64,000 nt of DNA from an uncultured Gammaproteobacteria bacterium (GCA_913061515.1 CAJXSF010000013.1:1-64000); one strand, 5' to 3'; positions 1-7,597 are shown, counted from the stretch's first letter. The notes: generated from the sequence alone by a model not told the origin. Program-made: numbers and translations.

Positions 1-48
1 CGAGATGTAGAGAGGTCTCGTGGGCTCGGAGATGTGTATAAGAGACAG
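1..48 (+). other. Illumina Nextera i7 adapter (non-genomic)
   Basis: Bases 15-48 match the 34-base Nextera transposase read-2 adapter exactly, ending in the mosaic end AGATGTGTATAAGAGACAG. Bases 7-14 (GTAGAGAG) match the 8-base index N707 as written in the adapter, and bases 1-6 (CGAGAT) match the 3' end of the P7 primer. The full P7-index-adapter order is present, so this is library sequence left on a contig end. Genomic sequence begins at 49. Confidence 0.97.
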
Positions 49-266
49 GCCTTGTCGGGATCGCCAGTGAAAACAAAAAATTGGCACATTTCCATGATGA
101 CATTGAGTCTGGCAAATACCTTGTGCTGATCTATGCCAAGCAGCACCAAGAAGCCAAGATTCAAGAAATGATGAAATCCAAGCATTCCGAGGCCACCTTG
201 GCGGCGGTGGATGCAAGCTTCCTCAACCCATTTGCACAACTGAAACTTTCGCCAAAAACCGCGTAA
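49..266 (+). CDS. C-terminal fragment of an unidentified protein
   Basis: An open frame runs from the adapter junction (first full codon at 51) to TAA at 264-266, giving about 71 residues with no good internal start. The TTG at 81 has no ribosome-binding site, so this is the 3' end of a gene cut by the contig edge. The fragment reads LVGIASENKK, then HDDIESGKYLVLIYAK and a Glu/Lys/Met-rich helix, ending LNPFAQLKLSPKTA. I do not recognise the family with confidence; the GKYLVLIYAK strand followed by an amphipathic helix is reminiscent of small DUF1269-like domains, which is only a guess. A hairpin terminator follows 25 bases after the stop. Confidence 0.6.
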
Positions 267-290
267 GCAATCAGCTGCAAGTCACACTAC

Positions 291-333
291 CCCTTGCTTA
301 TAGGCATTATCATTCTGTAAGCAAGGGTATTTT
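291..333 (+). terminator. Hairpin terminator after the partial gene
   Basis: Perfect 10-base arms CCCTTGCTTA (291-300) and TAAGCAAGGG (318-327) enclose a 17-base loop and are followed by TATTTTA. The loop is long and the T-run is interrupted, so termination may be only moderate. Confidence 0.55.
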
Positions 334-519
334 ACCTTCCGTTCTTTCTACTCTTAGTTCTAAAAAGCGCTTTACATAAAAGAGCTTGCGGACATTTTGA
401 CAATCAGATACGATCGAAAAAGTTGAAATTTTCACTAGCTGAAGATTTCAGCTTCGACGATTTAAGTATGACGTTGAGTTACCCATCCATTTAATAATAA
501 TAAAGGAGGGAACGACGTT

Positions 520-648
520 GTGAACGCGATTTTCTGTACCGTTCGTAGTCAACTGCGTGACTTTAGTCTAAGCAAACATCACCAATACTGGAATTTTGCT
601 GGCAGTATCTCAAAGAGATCGTTAAGCCGCCCCTCAAGGCGGGATTAG
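520..648 (+). CDS. Possible 42-residue leader peptide
   Basis: A GTG at 520 opens a 42-codon frame ending TAG at 646-648. It is preceded by AAAGGAGGG at 502-510, close to the ideal ribosome-binding sequence, although about 10 bases separate it from the GTG. The product would be basic and polar (it ends SLSRPSRRD), with no signal peptide or membrane segment, and I recognise no family. The last codons overlap the first stem-loop of the structured leader, so translation could alter RNA folding. It may equally be a chance frame; only the ribosome-binding site argues for it. Confidence 0.3.
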   Translation: MNAIFCTVRSQLRDFSLSKHHQYWNFAGSISKRSLSRPSRRD

Positions 649-745
649 CGATGACACACCCAATTCCTAATTTCCGGAAACCTAAACTCCGGTTCTTAAA
701 AGCGTCTACCGATGCTAGACGCGGTATTGCATCTCAATACTGCGC
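622..745 (+). promoter_or_regulatory. Cluster of four stem-loops in the cox operon leader
   Basis: Four hairpins occur in about 115 bases: CCGCC (627-631) with GGCGG (638-642); CCGGA (674-678) with TCCGG (688-692); GCGTCTA (702-708) with TAGACGC (716-722); and GTATTG (724-729) with CAATAC (735-740). None is followed by a T-run. They lie 90-200 bases before the coxB start. The clustering suggests a structured mRNA leader or small RNA, but no known family is recognised. Confidence 0.4.
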
Positions 746-829
746 AAAACACTCTCGTTCAAAAAATACCGCACAGTTTTTTCCACTGTCGCCTGTCTTA
801 TACCCATTTTTCACAAGGATTATCAGCGT

Positions 830-2185
830 ATGGCTATAGCAGTTGCTTTGGTTTTATTGGTCGTTGGCTCGGTTATCTTCCACCTAATCAGTCCATGGTG
901 GTTTACGGATATCGCATCCAACTGGGGCAGTATCGACTTCACAATCAGCTTAACGTTTTGGGTAACAGGCGCAGTGTTTGTTGCTGTGAACCTTTTTATG
1001 GCCTACTGCGTTTATCGCTTTCGTCACAAAGCCGGTCACAAGGCTGCATACGAACCGGAGAACCACAAACTAGAAGTGGGGCTATCAGTTGTCACCGCCC
1101 TCGGCGTTATGGCAATGCTAGCACCGGGACTTTTTGTTTGGGCGCAATTTGTTACCCCACCCGATGATGCAACTGAGTACGAGGTAGTGGGGCAGCAATG
1201 GCAGTGGAGCTTCCGCTACCCTGGCAACGATGGCCAACTCGGCACCGTCGATACGCGCTTTATTAGCGAATCCAATCCATTTGGCATTAACCCTGAAGAC
1301 CCTAACGGCCAAGATGATATTCTCGTTAAAGATCCTGAAATGATGCTGCCAATCGGCAAACCAGTAAAAGCACTGCTTCGCTCAAAAGATGTTTTGCATA
1401 ACTACACGGTTCCGCAATTCCGCGTGAAAATGGACATGGTGCCAGGAATGGTGACCTATCTTTGGTTCACACCAGAGAAGCTAGGAAGTTATGACATTCT
1501 TTGCGAGGAGCTTTGCGGTATTGGCCATCACGTGATGCGTGGCCGCATTATTGTGGCCGAGCAAGCCGAGTACGATGAGTGGCTTTCGCGTCAAACAACT
1601 TTCGCACAACTTAATGCGCAAAGTGCGCCAGTGCCTGCTTCCGGACAACAGCAGTACGCAGTGTGCGCAAGCTGCCATGGCCAGCAAGGCGAAGGCAATC
1701 CAGAACTTAATGCGCCCAAGCTTAACGGGCTGCAATCTTGGTACATCGAACGCCAACTTAAGTATTACCAGCAAGGCATCCGGGGCGCTGAAGACGATGA
1801 TCCCTTTGGTCGGCAAATGGCGCCAATGGCATCGATGCTCAATAACGATGAGGCAGTCCGTAATATGGCCGCCTATATTAGCCAATTACCTATTACCGAT
1901 GCCCCAAGCACCATCAGTGGCGATGCCGCGCGAGGCATGAGCATCTATAACGCCAACTGTGCAGCTTGTCACAGCCCCGACGGCTCTGGTAGCTGGGCCA
2001 CGGACGCGCCAAGAATTGCCGGTATGAGTGATTGGTATATGGCCACTCAGCTGAAAAACTTCAAAGCGAAAATTCGTGGCGCTCATGCAGATGATGATTA
2101 CGGCGAGCAAATGGTGTCCTTCTCTACTGCCATGAAGAACGAGCAGCAAATGAATGACGTGATCGCCTATTTGAATAGCTTATAA
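830..2185 (+). CDS. coxB: Cytochrome c oxidase subunit II fused to two cytochrome c domains
   Basis: Subunit II accepts electrons at its CuA centre and passes them to subunit I. The 451-residue protein has three predicted membrane segments (about 2-24, 37-60 and 82-105), then a cupredoxin domain. The CuA ligands are visible in VLHNYTVPQ and in CEELCGIGHHVM near residue 224. The tail carries two heme c sites, CASCH near 279 and CAACH near 377. The two heme domains resemble each other (each has WY, QLK and an IRGA..DD..G.QM stretch), like a diheme cytochrome c4. This makes it a caa3-like enzyme with a built-in two-heme donor. The ATG at 830 follows an AAGGA. It heads an operon of five oxidase genes. 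The double heme tail is longer than in the second copy at 10766. Confidence 0.93.
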   Translation: MAIAVALVLLVVGSVIFHLISPWWFTDIASNWGSIDFTISLTFWVTGAVFVAVNLFMAYCVYRFRHKAGHKAAYEPENHKLEVGLSVVTALGVMAMLAPGLFVWAQFVTPPDDATEYEVVGQQWQWSFRYPGNDGQLGTVDTRFISESNPFGINPEDPNGQDDILVKDPEMMLPIGKPVKALLRSKDVLHNYTVPQFRVKMDMVPGMVTYLWFTPEKLGSYDILCEELCGIGHHVMRGRIIVAEQAEYDEWLSRQTTFAQLNAQSAPVPASGQQQYAVCASCHGQQGEGNPELNAPKLNGLQSWYIERQLKYYQQGIRGAEDDDPFGRQMAPMASMLNNDEAVRNMAAYISQLPITDAPSTISGDAARGMSIYNANCAACHSPDGSGSWATDAPRIAGMSDWYMATQLKNFKAKIRGAHADDDYGEQMVSFSTAMKNEQQMNDVIAYLNSL

Positions 2186-2223
2186 CAAACGAATAACAGT
2201 TTTTTAGCAGCATAAAAACAGCA

Positions 2224-2253
2224 CCCACACGAAGAGTAATTTCTTTGTGTGGG
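2224..2253 (+). promoter_or_regulatory. Intercistronic hairpin between coxB and coxA
   Basis: CCCACACGAAG (2224-2234) pairs with CTTTGTGTGGG (2243-2253) around an 8-base loop; in RNA the only non-Watson-Crick pair is one G-U. No T-run follows, so it is more likely an mRNA stability or processing element than a full terminator. A good ribosome-binding site (AGGAGG at 2272-2277) follows it and serves coxA. Confidence 0.45.
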
Positions 2254-2285
2254 TATAGCAGCAAGCGAGTCAGGAGGAATTACTA

Positions 2286-4064
2286 ATGGCTTACGTCCCC
2301 TTAGCCGATCAAGACCATGAGCTACACGATCCACATACTTTTATTACGAAATATGTTTGGAGTCAGGACCACAAAGTCATTGCGATTCAATATGGAGGCA
2401 CGGCTATTTTTGTGGGCTTAGTCGCTCTTTTCCTTTCCGCGATGATGCGCTTGCAACTCGGTTTCCCCGATACTTTCACGCTGATAGATCCTAGCTCCTA
2501 TTATCAAGCGGTAACAATGCACGGAATGATCATGGTCGTGTATTTGTTAACAGCATTATTCTTAGGGGGGTTCGGTAACTATCTTATTCCACTGATGTGC
2601 GGCACACGGGACATGGTTTTCCCATTTTTGAATATGCTGAGCTTCTGGGTGTATTTGCTTTCGGTTATCATTTTACTTTCAAGCTTCTTTGTCACCGGCG
2701 GCCCTACTGGGGCAGGCTGGACCCTCTATCCTCCGCAAACCATCACTCCCGGAACGCCCGGCCACGACACTGGCATCCTGTTAATGCTCATCTCACTCGG
2801 TGTGTTCATTATTGCTTTCACTATGGGCGGCTTGAACTACGTGACAACGGTACTGCAAGCGCGAGCTCGCGGCCTTACGATGATGCGTTTGCCATTGTCA
2901 GTTTGGGGGATTTTAGTGGCCACTATTCTCGGTCTTTTTGCATTCCCCGCGCTGCTCGTTAGCGCAATCATGATGACCTTCGATTTAACTCTGGGCACAA
3001 GCTTTTTTATGCCGGCTATCATGGCAGCAGGAGAGCAACTCGATTACAACGGGGGCAGCCCGATTCTGTTCCAGCATTTGTTCTGGTTCTTTGGCCACCC
3101 CGAAGTGTACATCGTTGCACTTCCAGCTTTTGGCCTAGTGTCAGACGTTTTAAGTACTCATGCTCGTAAAAATATATTCGGCTATCGCATGATGGTTTGG
3201 GCGATAATCGCAATTGGTGGGCTAAGCTTTATTGTCTGGGCACACCACATGTATGTAAGCGGAATGAATCCTTACTTCGGCTTCTTCTTCGCGACCACCA
3301 CTTTGATTATCGCAGTACCAACAGCGATGAAAGTGTATAACTGGGTACTCACCTTATGGGAAGGGGACATCCGTTTAAACACTCCTATGCTGTTTGCAAT
3401 CGGCTTTGTCTTCACTTTTATTCATGGCGGGCTCACTGGGCTCTTCCTTGGCAATGTCGTAATCGACCTGCCACTTTCGGACACCTACTTTGTGGTCGCC
3501 CACTTTCATATGGTGATGGGCGTGTCGCCCGTGTTAGTACTTTTCGCGTCTCTTTATCATTGGTATCCCAAAATTACCGGTCGCATGATGAACGAGACCT
3601 TAGGCAAGCTACACTTCTGGTGCACATTCTTGGGAACCTACGCGATCTACTTGCCTATGCATTATTTAGGGTTCCTCGGCGTGCCACGTCGTTACTATGC
3701 AATGGGCAGTACTGACTTTATTCCAGAGTCCGCGCAGGCACTTAACGCCAACATAACAATCGCCGCAATTTTCGTTGCTGTGGCGCAAGTCCTTTTCTTC
3801 ATCAATGTGTTCTGGAGCCTTCGTAATGGCAAACCTTCTGGCAATAACCCTTGGGGTGCTACAACCCTAGAATGGCAAACACCAGAGACGCCACCGAAAC
3901 ATGGTAATTGGGGTCCTGAAATGCCAGTCGTTCACCGTTGGGCTTATGACTACAGTGTGCCTGGCTATCATCAAGACTTTATTCCACAGAATGTGCCAGG
4001 GGATTTTGGTGTGTCAGAAGACCATGACCACGACACAGAAATGAAATCTCCGCAGGATGCCTAA
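2286..4064 (+). CDS. coxA: Cytochrome c oxidase subunit I (first operon)
   Basis: This is the catalytic heme-copper subunit that reduces oxygen and pumps protons in the inner membrane. The 592-residue protein has about 12 membrane segments. Visible ligands are MHGMIM near residue 79 (heme a), GHPEVY near 270 (CuB histidine, cross-linking tyrosine and the D-channel glutamate typical of A1-type oxidases), WAHHM near 317 (CuB) and HFHMVMG near 406 (both hemes). It is longer than the second copy at 9164 (528 residues), with an extended polar, His/Asp-rich C-terminus. It follows the diheme subunit II and precedes the two subunit III genes. The ATG has a strong upstream AGGAGG. Confidence 0.96.
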   Translation: MAYVPLADQDHELHDPHTFITKYVWSQDHKVIAIQYGGTAIFVGLVALFLSAMMRLQLGFPDTFTLIDPSSYYQAVTMHGMIMVVYLLTALFLGGFGNYLIPLMCGTRDMVFPFLNMLSFWVYLLSVIILLSSFFVTGGPTGAGWTLYPPQTITPGTPGHDTGILLMLISLGVFIIAFTMGGLNYVTTVLQARARGLTMMRLPLSVWGILVATILGLFAFPALLVSAIMMTFDLTLGTSFFMPAIMAAGEQLDYNGGSPILFQHLFWFFGHPEVYIVALPAFGLVSDVLSTHARKNIFGYRMMVWAIIAIGGLSFIVWAHHMYVSGMNPYFGFFFATTTLIIAVPTAMKVYNWVLTLWEGDIRLNTPMLFAIGFVFTFIHGGLTGLFLGNVVIDLPLSDTYFVVAHFHMVMGVSPVLVLFASLYHWYPKITGRMMNETLGKLHFWCTFLGTYAIYLPMHYLGFLGVPRRYYAMGSTDFIPESAQALNANITIAAIFVAVAQVLFFINVFWSLRNGKPSGNNPWGATTLEWQTPETPPKHGNWGPEMPVVHRWAYDYSVPGYHQDFIPQNVPGDFGVSEDHDHDTEMKSPQDA

Positions 4065-4094
4065 AACATTTGCACATCGACCTAGGAGTTTATG

Positions 4095-4709
4095 ATGAGC
4101 TTTTATAAGAATGTCACCTCAAAGCCTTGGGAGTACTCAAGCCCAACGCTTGGCAGCGGTCCGGAATCTGCATTCGAACTACCTAGCGAACGGATTGCTC
4201 TAACTATTTTCTTGGTAGTCGTCAGCGTGATTTTTTCGCTTTTAGCTGTGACTTACTATTTGCGCATGGACTTAGGTGACTGGGTACCAATGTCGGACCC
4301 TAATTTGCTGTGGGTCAATACTGGTGTGCTGATAGTGAGCAGTGTATTTCTCCAGTTTTCACGCAATACCGCCCAGGGTGAAAATTTTACGAAGGCACGA
4401 AATTTATTTCTGGCTGGCGGTTTGTTCGCCGCTCTCTTCGTCATAGGCCAGTTTGTGGTCTGGGAGCAACTAAGTGCAAGTGGCTCAGGCATATCAGCGT
4501 CTGCCGCTAGCTCTTTCTTCTTTCTACTTACAGGAATGCATGTCGCCCATATCATTGGCGGCTTGTATGTGTGGAGTAGAACTACGTTTCGTTTTTTCAA
4601 TAAAACCGAATTACCTGCAGTAAAACTTAGCATCGAGTTGTGTACGACCTATTGGCATTTCCTTCTCGTGTTATGGGTATTCATTTTTGCAGCTCTAACT
4701 AACACTTAA
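4095..4709 (+). CDS. Cytochrome c oxidase subunit III-like protein
   Basis: A five-segment membrane protein of 204 residues. The C-terminal half carries the subunit III hallmarks FLLTGMHVAHIIGGLY and TYWHFLLVLWVFIF, matching the same motifs in the next gene. The N-terminus is soluble (about 35 residues) before the first segment. AGGAG at 4084-4088 is better spaced for the ATG at 4095 than for the adjacent ATG at 4092. It sits between subunit I and a second subunit III gene, so either one is a specialised accessory subunit or both make up subunit III. The family assignment is firm; the division of labour is unknown. Confidence 0.85.
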   Translation: MSFYKNVTSKPWEYSSPTLGSGPESAFELPSERIALTIFLVVVSVIFSLLAVTYYLRMDLGDWVPMSDPNLLWVNTGVLIVSSVFLQFSRNTAQGENFTKARNLFLAGGLFAALFVIGQFVVWEQLSASGSGISASAASSFFFLLTGMHVAHIIGGLYVWSRTTFRFFNKTELPAVKLSIELCTTYWHFLLVLWVFIFAALTNT

Positions 4710-4755
4710 TTAATAATGCACTAACGCTTCGAATCATTTAAATGGGAACTTAGGT

Positions 4756-5439
4756 ATGAGTGAAACTGTAGCAAGTAATCTCGCAGCGCCCAGGACTGGA
4801 TTGCCAGGACTAGTTGACGACTGGTCCGTCGATAAACAGACCTATCATGTGCCTTGGGGCAAGGCGATGATGTGGATATTCCTAGTGAGTGACACATTCA
4901 TATTTTCCTGCTTCTTAGTAGGGTATATGACAGTGCGAATGACCACAGCTGAACCATGGCCGCTTCCTACTGACGTATTCGCATTGTCGTTGTTTGGCAG
5001 TGATCCAATACCGCTAATTTTGATTGCGATAATGACCTTCATACTCATTACTAGCAGCGGGACGATGGCCTTAGCGGTGAACTATGGTTACCGCCGAGAT
5101 AAACGCATGACAGCCATACTGATGATTGCCACTGCAGTACTGGGTGCTTCGTTTGTTGGGATGCAGGCTTTTGAGTGGACTAAGCTGATTTCAGAAGGCG
5201 TAAGGCCTTGGGAAAACCCTTGGGGCGCGCCTCAGTTCGGTTCCGTGTTCTTTATGGTCACCGGCTTTCACGGACTGCACGTTACCGGCGGGGTGATCTA
5301 TCTTTCGATAGTTGCATGGAAAGTGTCAAAAGGACATTACGATAAAAAGGGTTATGAAATCGTAGAAATTACTGGTCTATATTGGCACTTCGTCGATCTA
5401 GTGTGGGTTTTCATTTTCGCATTTTTCTATCTTTGGTAA
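4756..5439 (+). CDS. coxC: Cytochrome c oxidase subunit III
   Basis: A 227-residue protein with five membrane segments of the short (bacterial, ubiquinol/caa3-like) subunit III type. Motifs are VTGFHGLHVTGGV near residue 170 and LYWHFVDLVWVFIF near 208, the classic subunit III signature. It contains the conserved membrane glutamate region MQAFEW. Subunit III stabilises subunit I and its proton uptake. It lies 46 bases after the paralogue at 4095 and 12 bases before the subunit IV gene. It is closer to canonical subunit III than the neighbour because it retains HFVD. Confidence 0.93.
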   Translation: MSETVASNLAAPRTGLPGLVDDWSVDKQTYHVPWGKAMMWIFLVSDTFIFSCFLVGYMTVRMTTAEPWPLPTDVFALSLFGSDPIPLILIAIMTFILITSSGTMALAVNYGYRRDKRMTAILMIATAVLGASFVGMQAFEWTKLISEGVRPWENPWGAPQFGSVFFMVTGFHGLHVTGGVIYLSIVAWKVSKGHYDKKGYEIVEITGLYWHFVDLVWVFIFAFFYLW

Positions 5440-5451
5440 GGAGGAGAGCGT

Positions 5452-5826
5452 ATGTCGGCTGAAGCAGGTCAACAACATCCCCTAGGGATATACCTCAAAA
5501 TATGGATACTACTCTTCGTCCTAAGTACGCTGAGTTACCTTGTCGATTACATTGGCTTTCAAGGGTATTTACGTTGGACGCTGATCTTAGTGTTCATGTT
5601 TTTGAAAGCTGGTTTTATCCTTGCGATATTCATGCATGTGATGTGGGAACGCATGGCATTGGTGTTAACAATCCTAGGCCCACCTGTTGCCTTGTTGTTT
5701 TTAATTGGTTTTATGGCAGTTGAAGGCGATTATACCTTTGGAGCACGAGTAGATTATTTCGGTGCTGACCCGAATGCGGAGCCTTTACCGGTAACCCATA
5801 TAGGAGCCCACGAAGAAGAGCATTAA
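5452..5826 (+). CDS. Cytochrome c oxidase subunit IV-type small membrane protein
   Basis: A 124-residue protein with three predicted membrane segments (about 13-33, 42-65 and 71-92), matching prokaryotic cytochrome oxidase subunit IV (COX4_pro type), which aids assembly or stability of the complex. Features are MFLKAGFILAIFMHVMWER, typical of the family, and a short acidic, His-containing tail (AHEEEH). The ribosome-binding site GGAGGAGAG lies just before the ATG. It is the last gene of the operon, and a shared terminator follows at 5841. Confidence 0.88.
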   Translation: MSAEAGQQHPLGIYLKIWILLFVLSTLSYLVDYIGFQGYLRWTLILVFMFLKAGFILAIFMHVMWERMALVLTILGPPVALLFLIGFMAVEGDYTFGARVDYFGADPNAEPLPVTHIGAHEEEH

Positions 5827-5840
5827 TTGCTACACAAACA

Positions 5841-5878
5841 AAAAGGCCAGTGCGAATAACACCGGCCTTTTTTTATCC
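5841..5878. terminator. Bidirectional terminator between convergent operons
   Basis: AAAAGGCC (5841-5848) pairs with GGCCTTTT (5864-5871 and the T-run to 5874), with further GTG/CAC pairing inside and one mismatch. T-runs flank it in both directions, so it can serve the oxidase operon on the left and the minus-strand gene ending at 5873. Confidence 0.85.
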
Positions 5879-6523
5879 TAAACTTGAGTATTTAAGAAGC
5901 GTTTCAAGATCAGACATGATGTCTTCAGCTTCTTGGTCTTCAGTGTAATACATCATCACATTGCCAACTGGGTCTATAAGAATGACATAGCTCTGTTCTG
6001 TAAAATCTAACATTGCTCCAGCAGCTGCTAGATTAGCGGTAATCACTTCTTTGTCGCTCTGTGCAACTCCCATGCTCGGGTATTCGTTTCTAAACAGATC
6101 TGCGACTTCACTGCTAAGTGGATTGCCACTGACGTTCAAATAGTAGCGTCTAACACGCTGAATATTCTTTCCTAGAGCAATGTGTAGTTGTTGCAAATAA
6201 TGAATTCGCTCTTCACATGATTGCTCGCAATCACTACCGTTAGCGAAAACCAAAAGCCAAGGCTGTATCTCGTATTCTTCGTCGTCCGGCAGTGAGGCAA
6301 TGACTTCCTCAAAGCTTCTGAACACGGGATTATTGTCAGTATCTTGCATAGCAAGCGCACTGATATCAGCAGGTGGGTTGATTAACGTGCCTTTATTAGA
6401 GGTCGCGCTAAGTGCACCACTTTCAATCGCAGAGTTAAACGATAATGTCGCTAGTGTGACTGGCAAGGCAGTAATCAATAGCAAGAATGTAAGCTTCAGT
6501 TTGTTTTTTAATTCAGGAGTCAT
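5873..6523 (-). CDS. Membrane-anchored thioredoxin-fold protein near SURF1
   Basis: A 216-residue protein with one N-terminal membrane anchor (about 10-30) and a periplasmic domain. It has a SDCEQSC motif (cysteines four apart, as in SCO/thioredoxin-like copper chaperones) after the strand PWLLVFANG, and a late strand SYVILIDPVGNVMMYY typical of SCO-like folds. It matches in position the uncharacterised gene after SURF1 in Pseudomonas cox clusters. A role in cytochrome oxidase copper insertion is an inference. I chose the ATG at 6523, two bases after the SURF1 stop and preceded by SURF1 coding sequence, rather than an upstream start inside SURF1. The C-terminus meets the shared terminator. 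Confidence 0.75.
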   Translation of the reverse strand: MTPELKNKLKLTFLLLITALPVTLATLSFNSAIESGALSATSNKGTLINPPADISALAMQDTDNNPVFRSFEEVIASLPDDEEYEIQPWLLVFANGSDCEQSCEERIHYLQQLHIALGKNIQRVRRYYLNVSGNPLSSEVADLFRNEYPSMGVAQSDKEVITANLAAAGAMLDFTEQSYVILIDPVGNVMMYYTEDQEAEDIMSDLETLLKYSSLG

Positions 6524-6525
6524 TT

Positions 6526-7248
6526 CTATTCTCTGTTTCGCTGTAGACGAGGGTTCTTGAACCCAAAATAAATGTACATAGTGAGTAGGGCAATCAGCAT
6601 CGTGAACCACTGCACAGCATACCCACGATGTTTTTCTGGTTCCATATTAACTGTCTGCCAATTCGCTTGCTCTAACCCGGGGCTGCCATCGGCCAATCTG
6701 ACGGTATATGGAAACACTTCTCTTTGTAATTGTTCCTCTAGAAATTTGATGTCGATACTTTGAATTACTATAGGACCGGTAGCTTGAGATGTTTCTTCAA
6801 CAGCGCTTAGCAAGAACGGCTCTTCGAGCGGCACATAAATAGACCCTTGAATCTCTACAGATTGCTCTACAAAGTCTATATCTGGCAATTGCTGTCGGCT
6901 AAACCCTTGGGCGATCCATCCGCGATTGACAAGTAATAGCTGGCCTTGCATAGTCAAAAACGGATTGATAAGTTCATACCCGACTCGACCTTCATGAATT
7001 TTATTATCAAGAAGAAATATCTTGTCGTTTATAAACTGGCCGCTAGCCTTCACTTTCAAAAACGCCAAATCTTGCCTAGTAGAATCAAGCTCGTCGATTT
7101 CTATTTCCGAGGCGCTTTGTCGGCTGTCATAATCATTCTGAAGCTGAATTTTCTCTTGTTCACGGTCTAACTGCCATTGCCCTAATGTATAAAGCAACGG
7201 GCTAAGTAACAAGGTAAACAATGTCATCTTCCAGCCAGGTTTGAACAT
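6526..7248 (-). CDS. SURF1 family cytochrome oxidase assembly protein
   Basis: SURF1 helps insert heme a into subunit I. The 240-residue protein has the family layout: an N-terminal membrane segment (about 8-25), a periplasmic domain with LLVNRGWIAQG near residue 130, and a C-terminal segment (about 212-230) followed by a basic tail. The N-terminal LGQWQLDREQEK is the usual signature just after the first helix. The next gene starts 2 bases past the stop, so the two are translationally linked. It belongs with the second oxidase operon, although the plus-strand DUF2909 gene separates them. Confidence 0.93.
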   Translation of the reverse strand: MFKPGWKMTLFTLLLSPLLYTLGQWQLDREQEKIQLQNDYDSRQSASEIEIDELDSTRQDLAFLKVKASGQFINDKIFLLDNKIHEGRVGYELINPFLTMQGQLLLVNRGWIAQGFSRQQLPDIDFVEQSVEIQGSIYVPLEEPFLLSAVEETSQATGPIVIQSIDIKFLEEQLQREVFPYTVRLADGSPGLEQANWQTVNMEPEKHRGYAVQWFTMLIALLTMYIYFGFKNPRLQRNRE

Positions 7249-7344
7249 AAGCTTTCGTACACCTTTTCTAGCAACAGTGGAACATTATGCTGTGACTAAG
7301 TGGGTTTGCTATCATAGGGCGTCTTTTCAATACTAGGAATTACC

Positions 7345-7551
7345 ATGCTTAAGACCATCATTGTCCTATTACTTATAGGAATCCTAATTAGTCTCGTTTT
7401 TGGTTTTGTATTTTTTTATAAAGACAAAGGCAGGTCAAAACGCGTGCTTTATGCGCTAGGTGTTCGTGTGACGTTAGCAGTACTGCTAATAGCTTGTGTT
7501 TTCTACGGCTTAACAAGCGGTGAGTTAACTTTGAATGCGCCTTGGCTGTGA
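7345..7551 (+). CDS. Twin-transmembrane protein (DUF2909-like)
   Basis: A 68-residue protein with two hydrophobic helices (about 3-27 and 41-60) joined by a basic loop KDKGRSKRVLYALGVRV. The size, the loop and its position between SURF1 and coxC match the DUF2909 proteins of Pseudomonas cox clusters. Its function is unknown; a small assembly or stabilising role in cytochrome oxidase is a guess from context. It is transcribed opposite to both neighbours. The upstream AGGAATTACC gives a plausible ribosome-binding site. Confidence 0.8.
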   Translation: MLKTIIVLLLIGILISLVFGFVFFYKDKGRSKRVLYALGVRVTLAVLLIACVFYGLTSGELTLNAPWL

Positions 7552-7565
7552 GTGCAGGGCGATCA

Positions 7566-7597
7566 CTGCAGGAGTGAGCCTTGCTCGACTCCTGCAG
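7566..7597. repeat. Perfect 10-base inverted repeat between convergent genes
   Basis: CTGCAGGAGT (7566-7575) and ACTCCTGCAG (7588-7597) are perfect complements, with GAGC/GCTC pairing inside the loop. No T-run follows on either strand, so it is a strong hairpin but not a textbook terminator. It lies between the ends of the DUF2909 and coxC genes. Confidence 0.7.

Larger units (their letters stand above)
334..829. other. Noncoding leader region ahead of the first oxidase operon
   Basis: About 500 bases without a convincing gene. It holds a perfect TTGACA at 397-402 with no well-spaced -10 partner, a strong Shine-Dalgarno AAAGGAGGG at 502-510 preceding a 42-codon GTG frame, and a run of four stem-loops between about 627 and 740. 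The length and the density of hairpins suggest a long structured 5' leader for the oxidase mRNA. Confidence 0.5.

Noticed and set aside
651-839. A 62-codon frame directly upstream of and overlapping coxB
   Set aside because: No ribosome-binding site, overlaps the stem-loop cluster and the coxB start, and its basic, low-complexity product matches nothing I recognise.
7566-7597. Perfect inverted repeat as an intrinsic terminator
   Set aside because: No T-run follows on either strand, so termination is unproven; it is listed only as a repeat.
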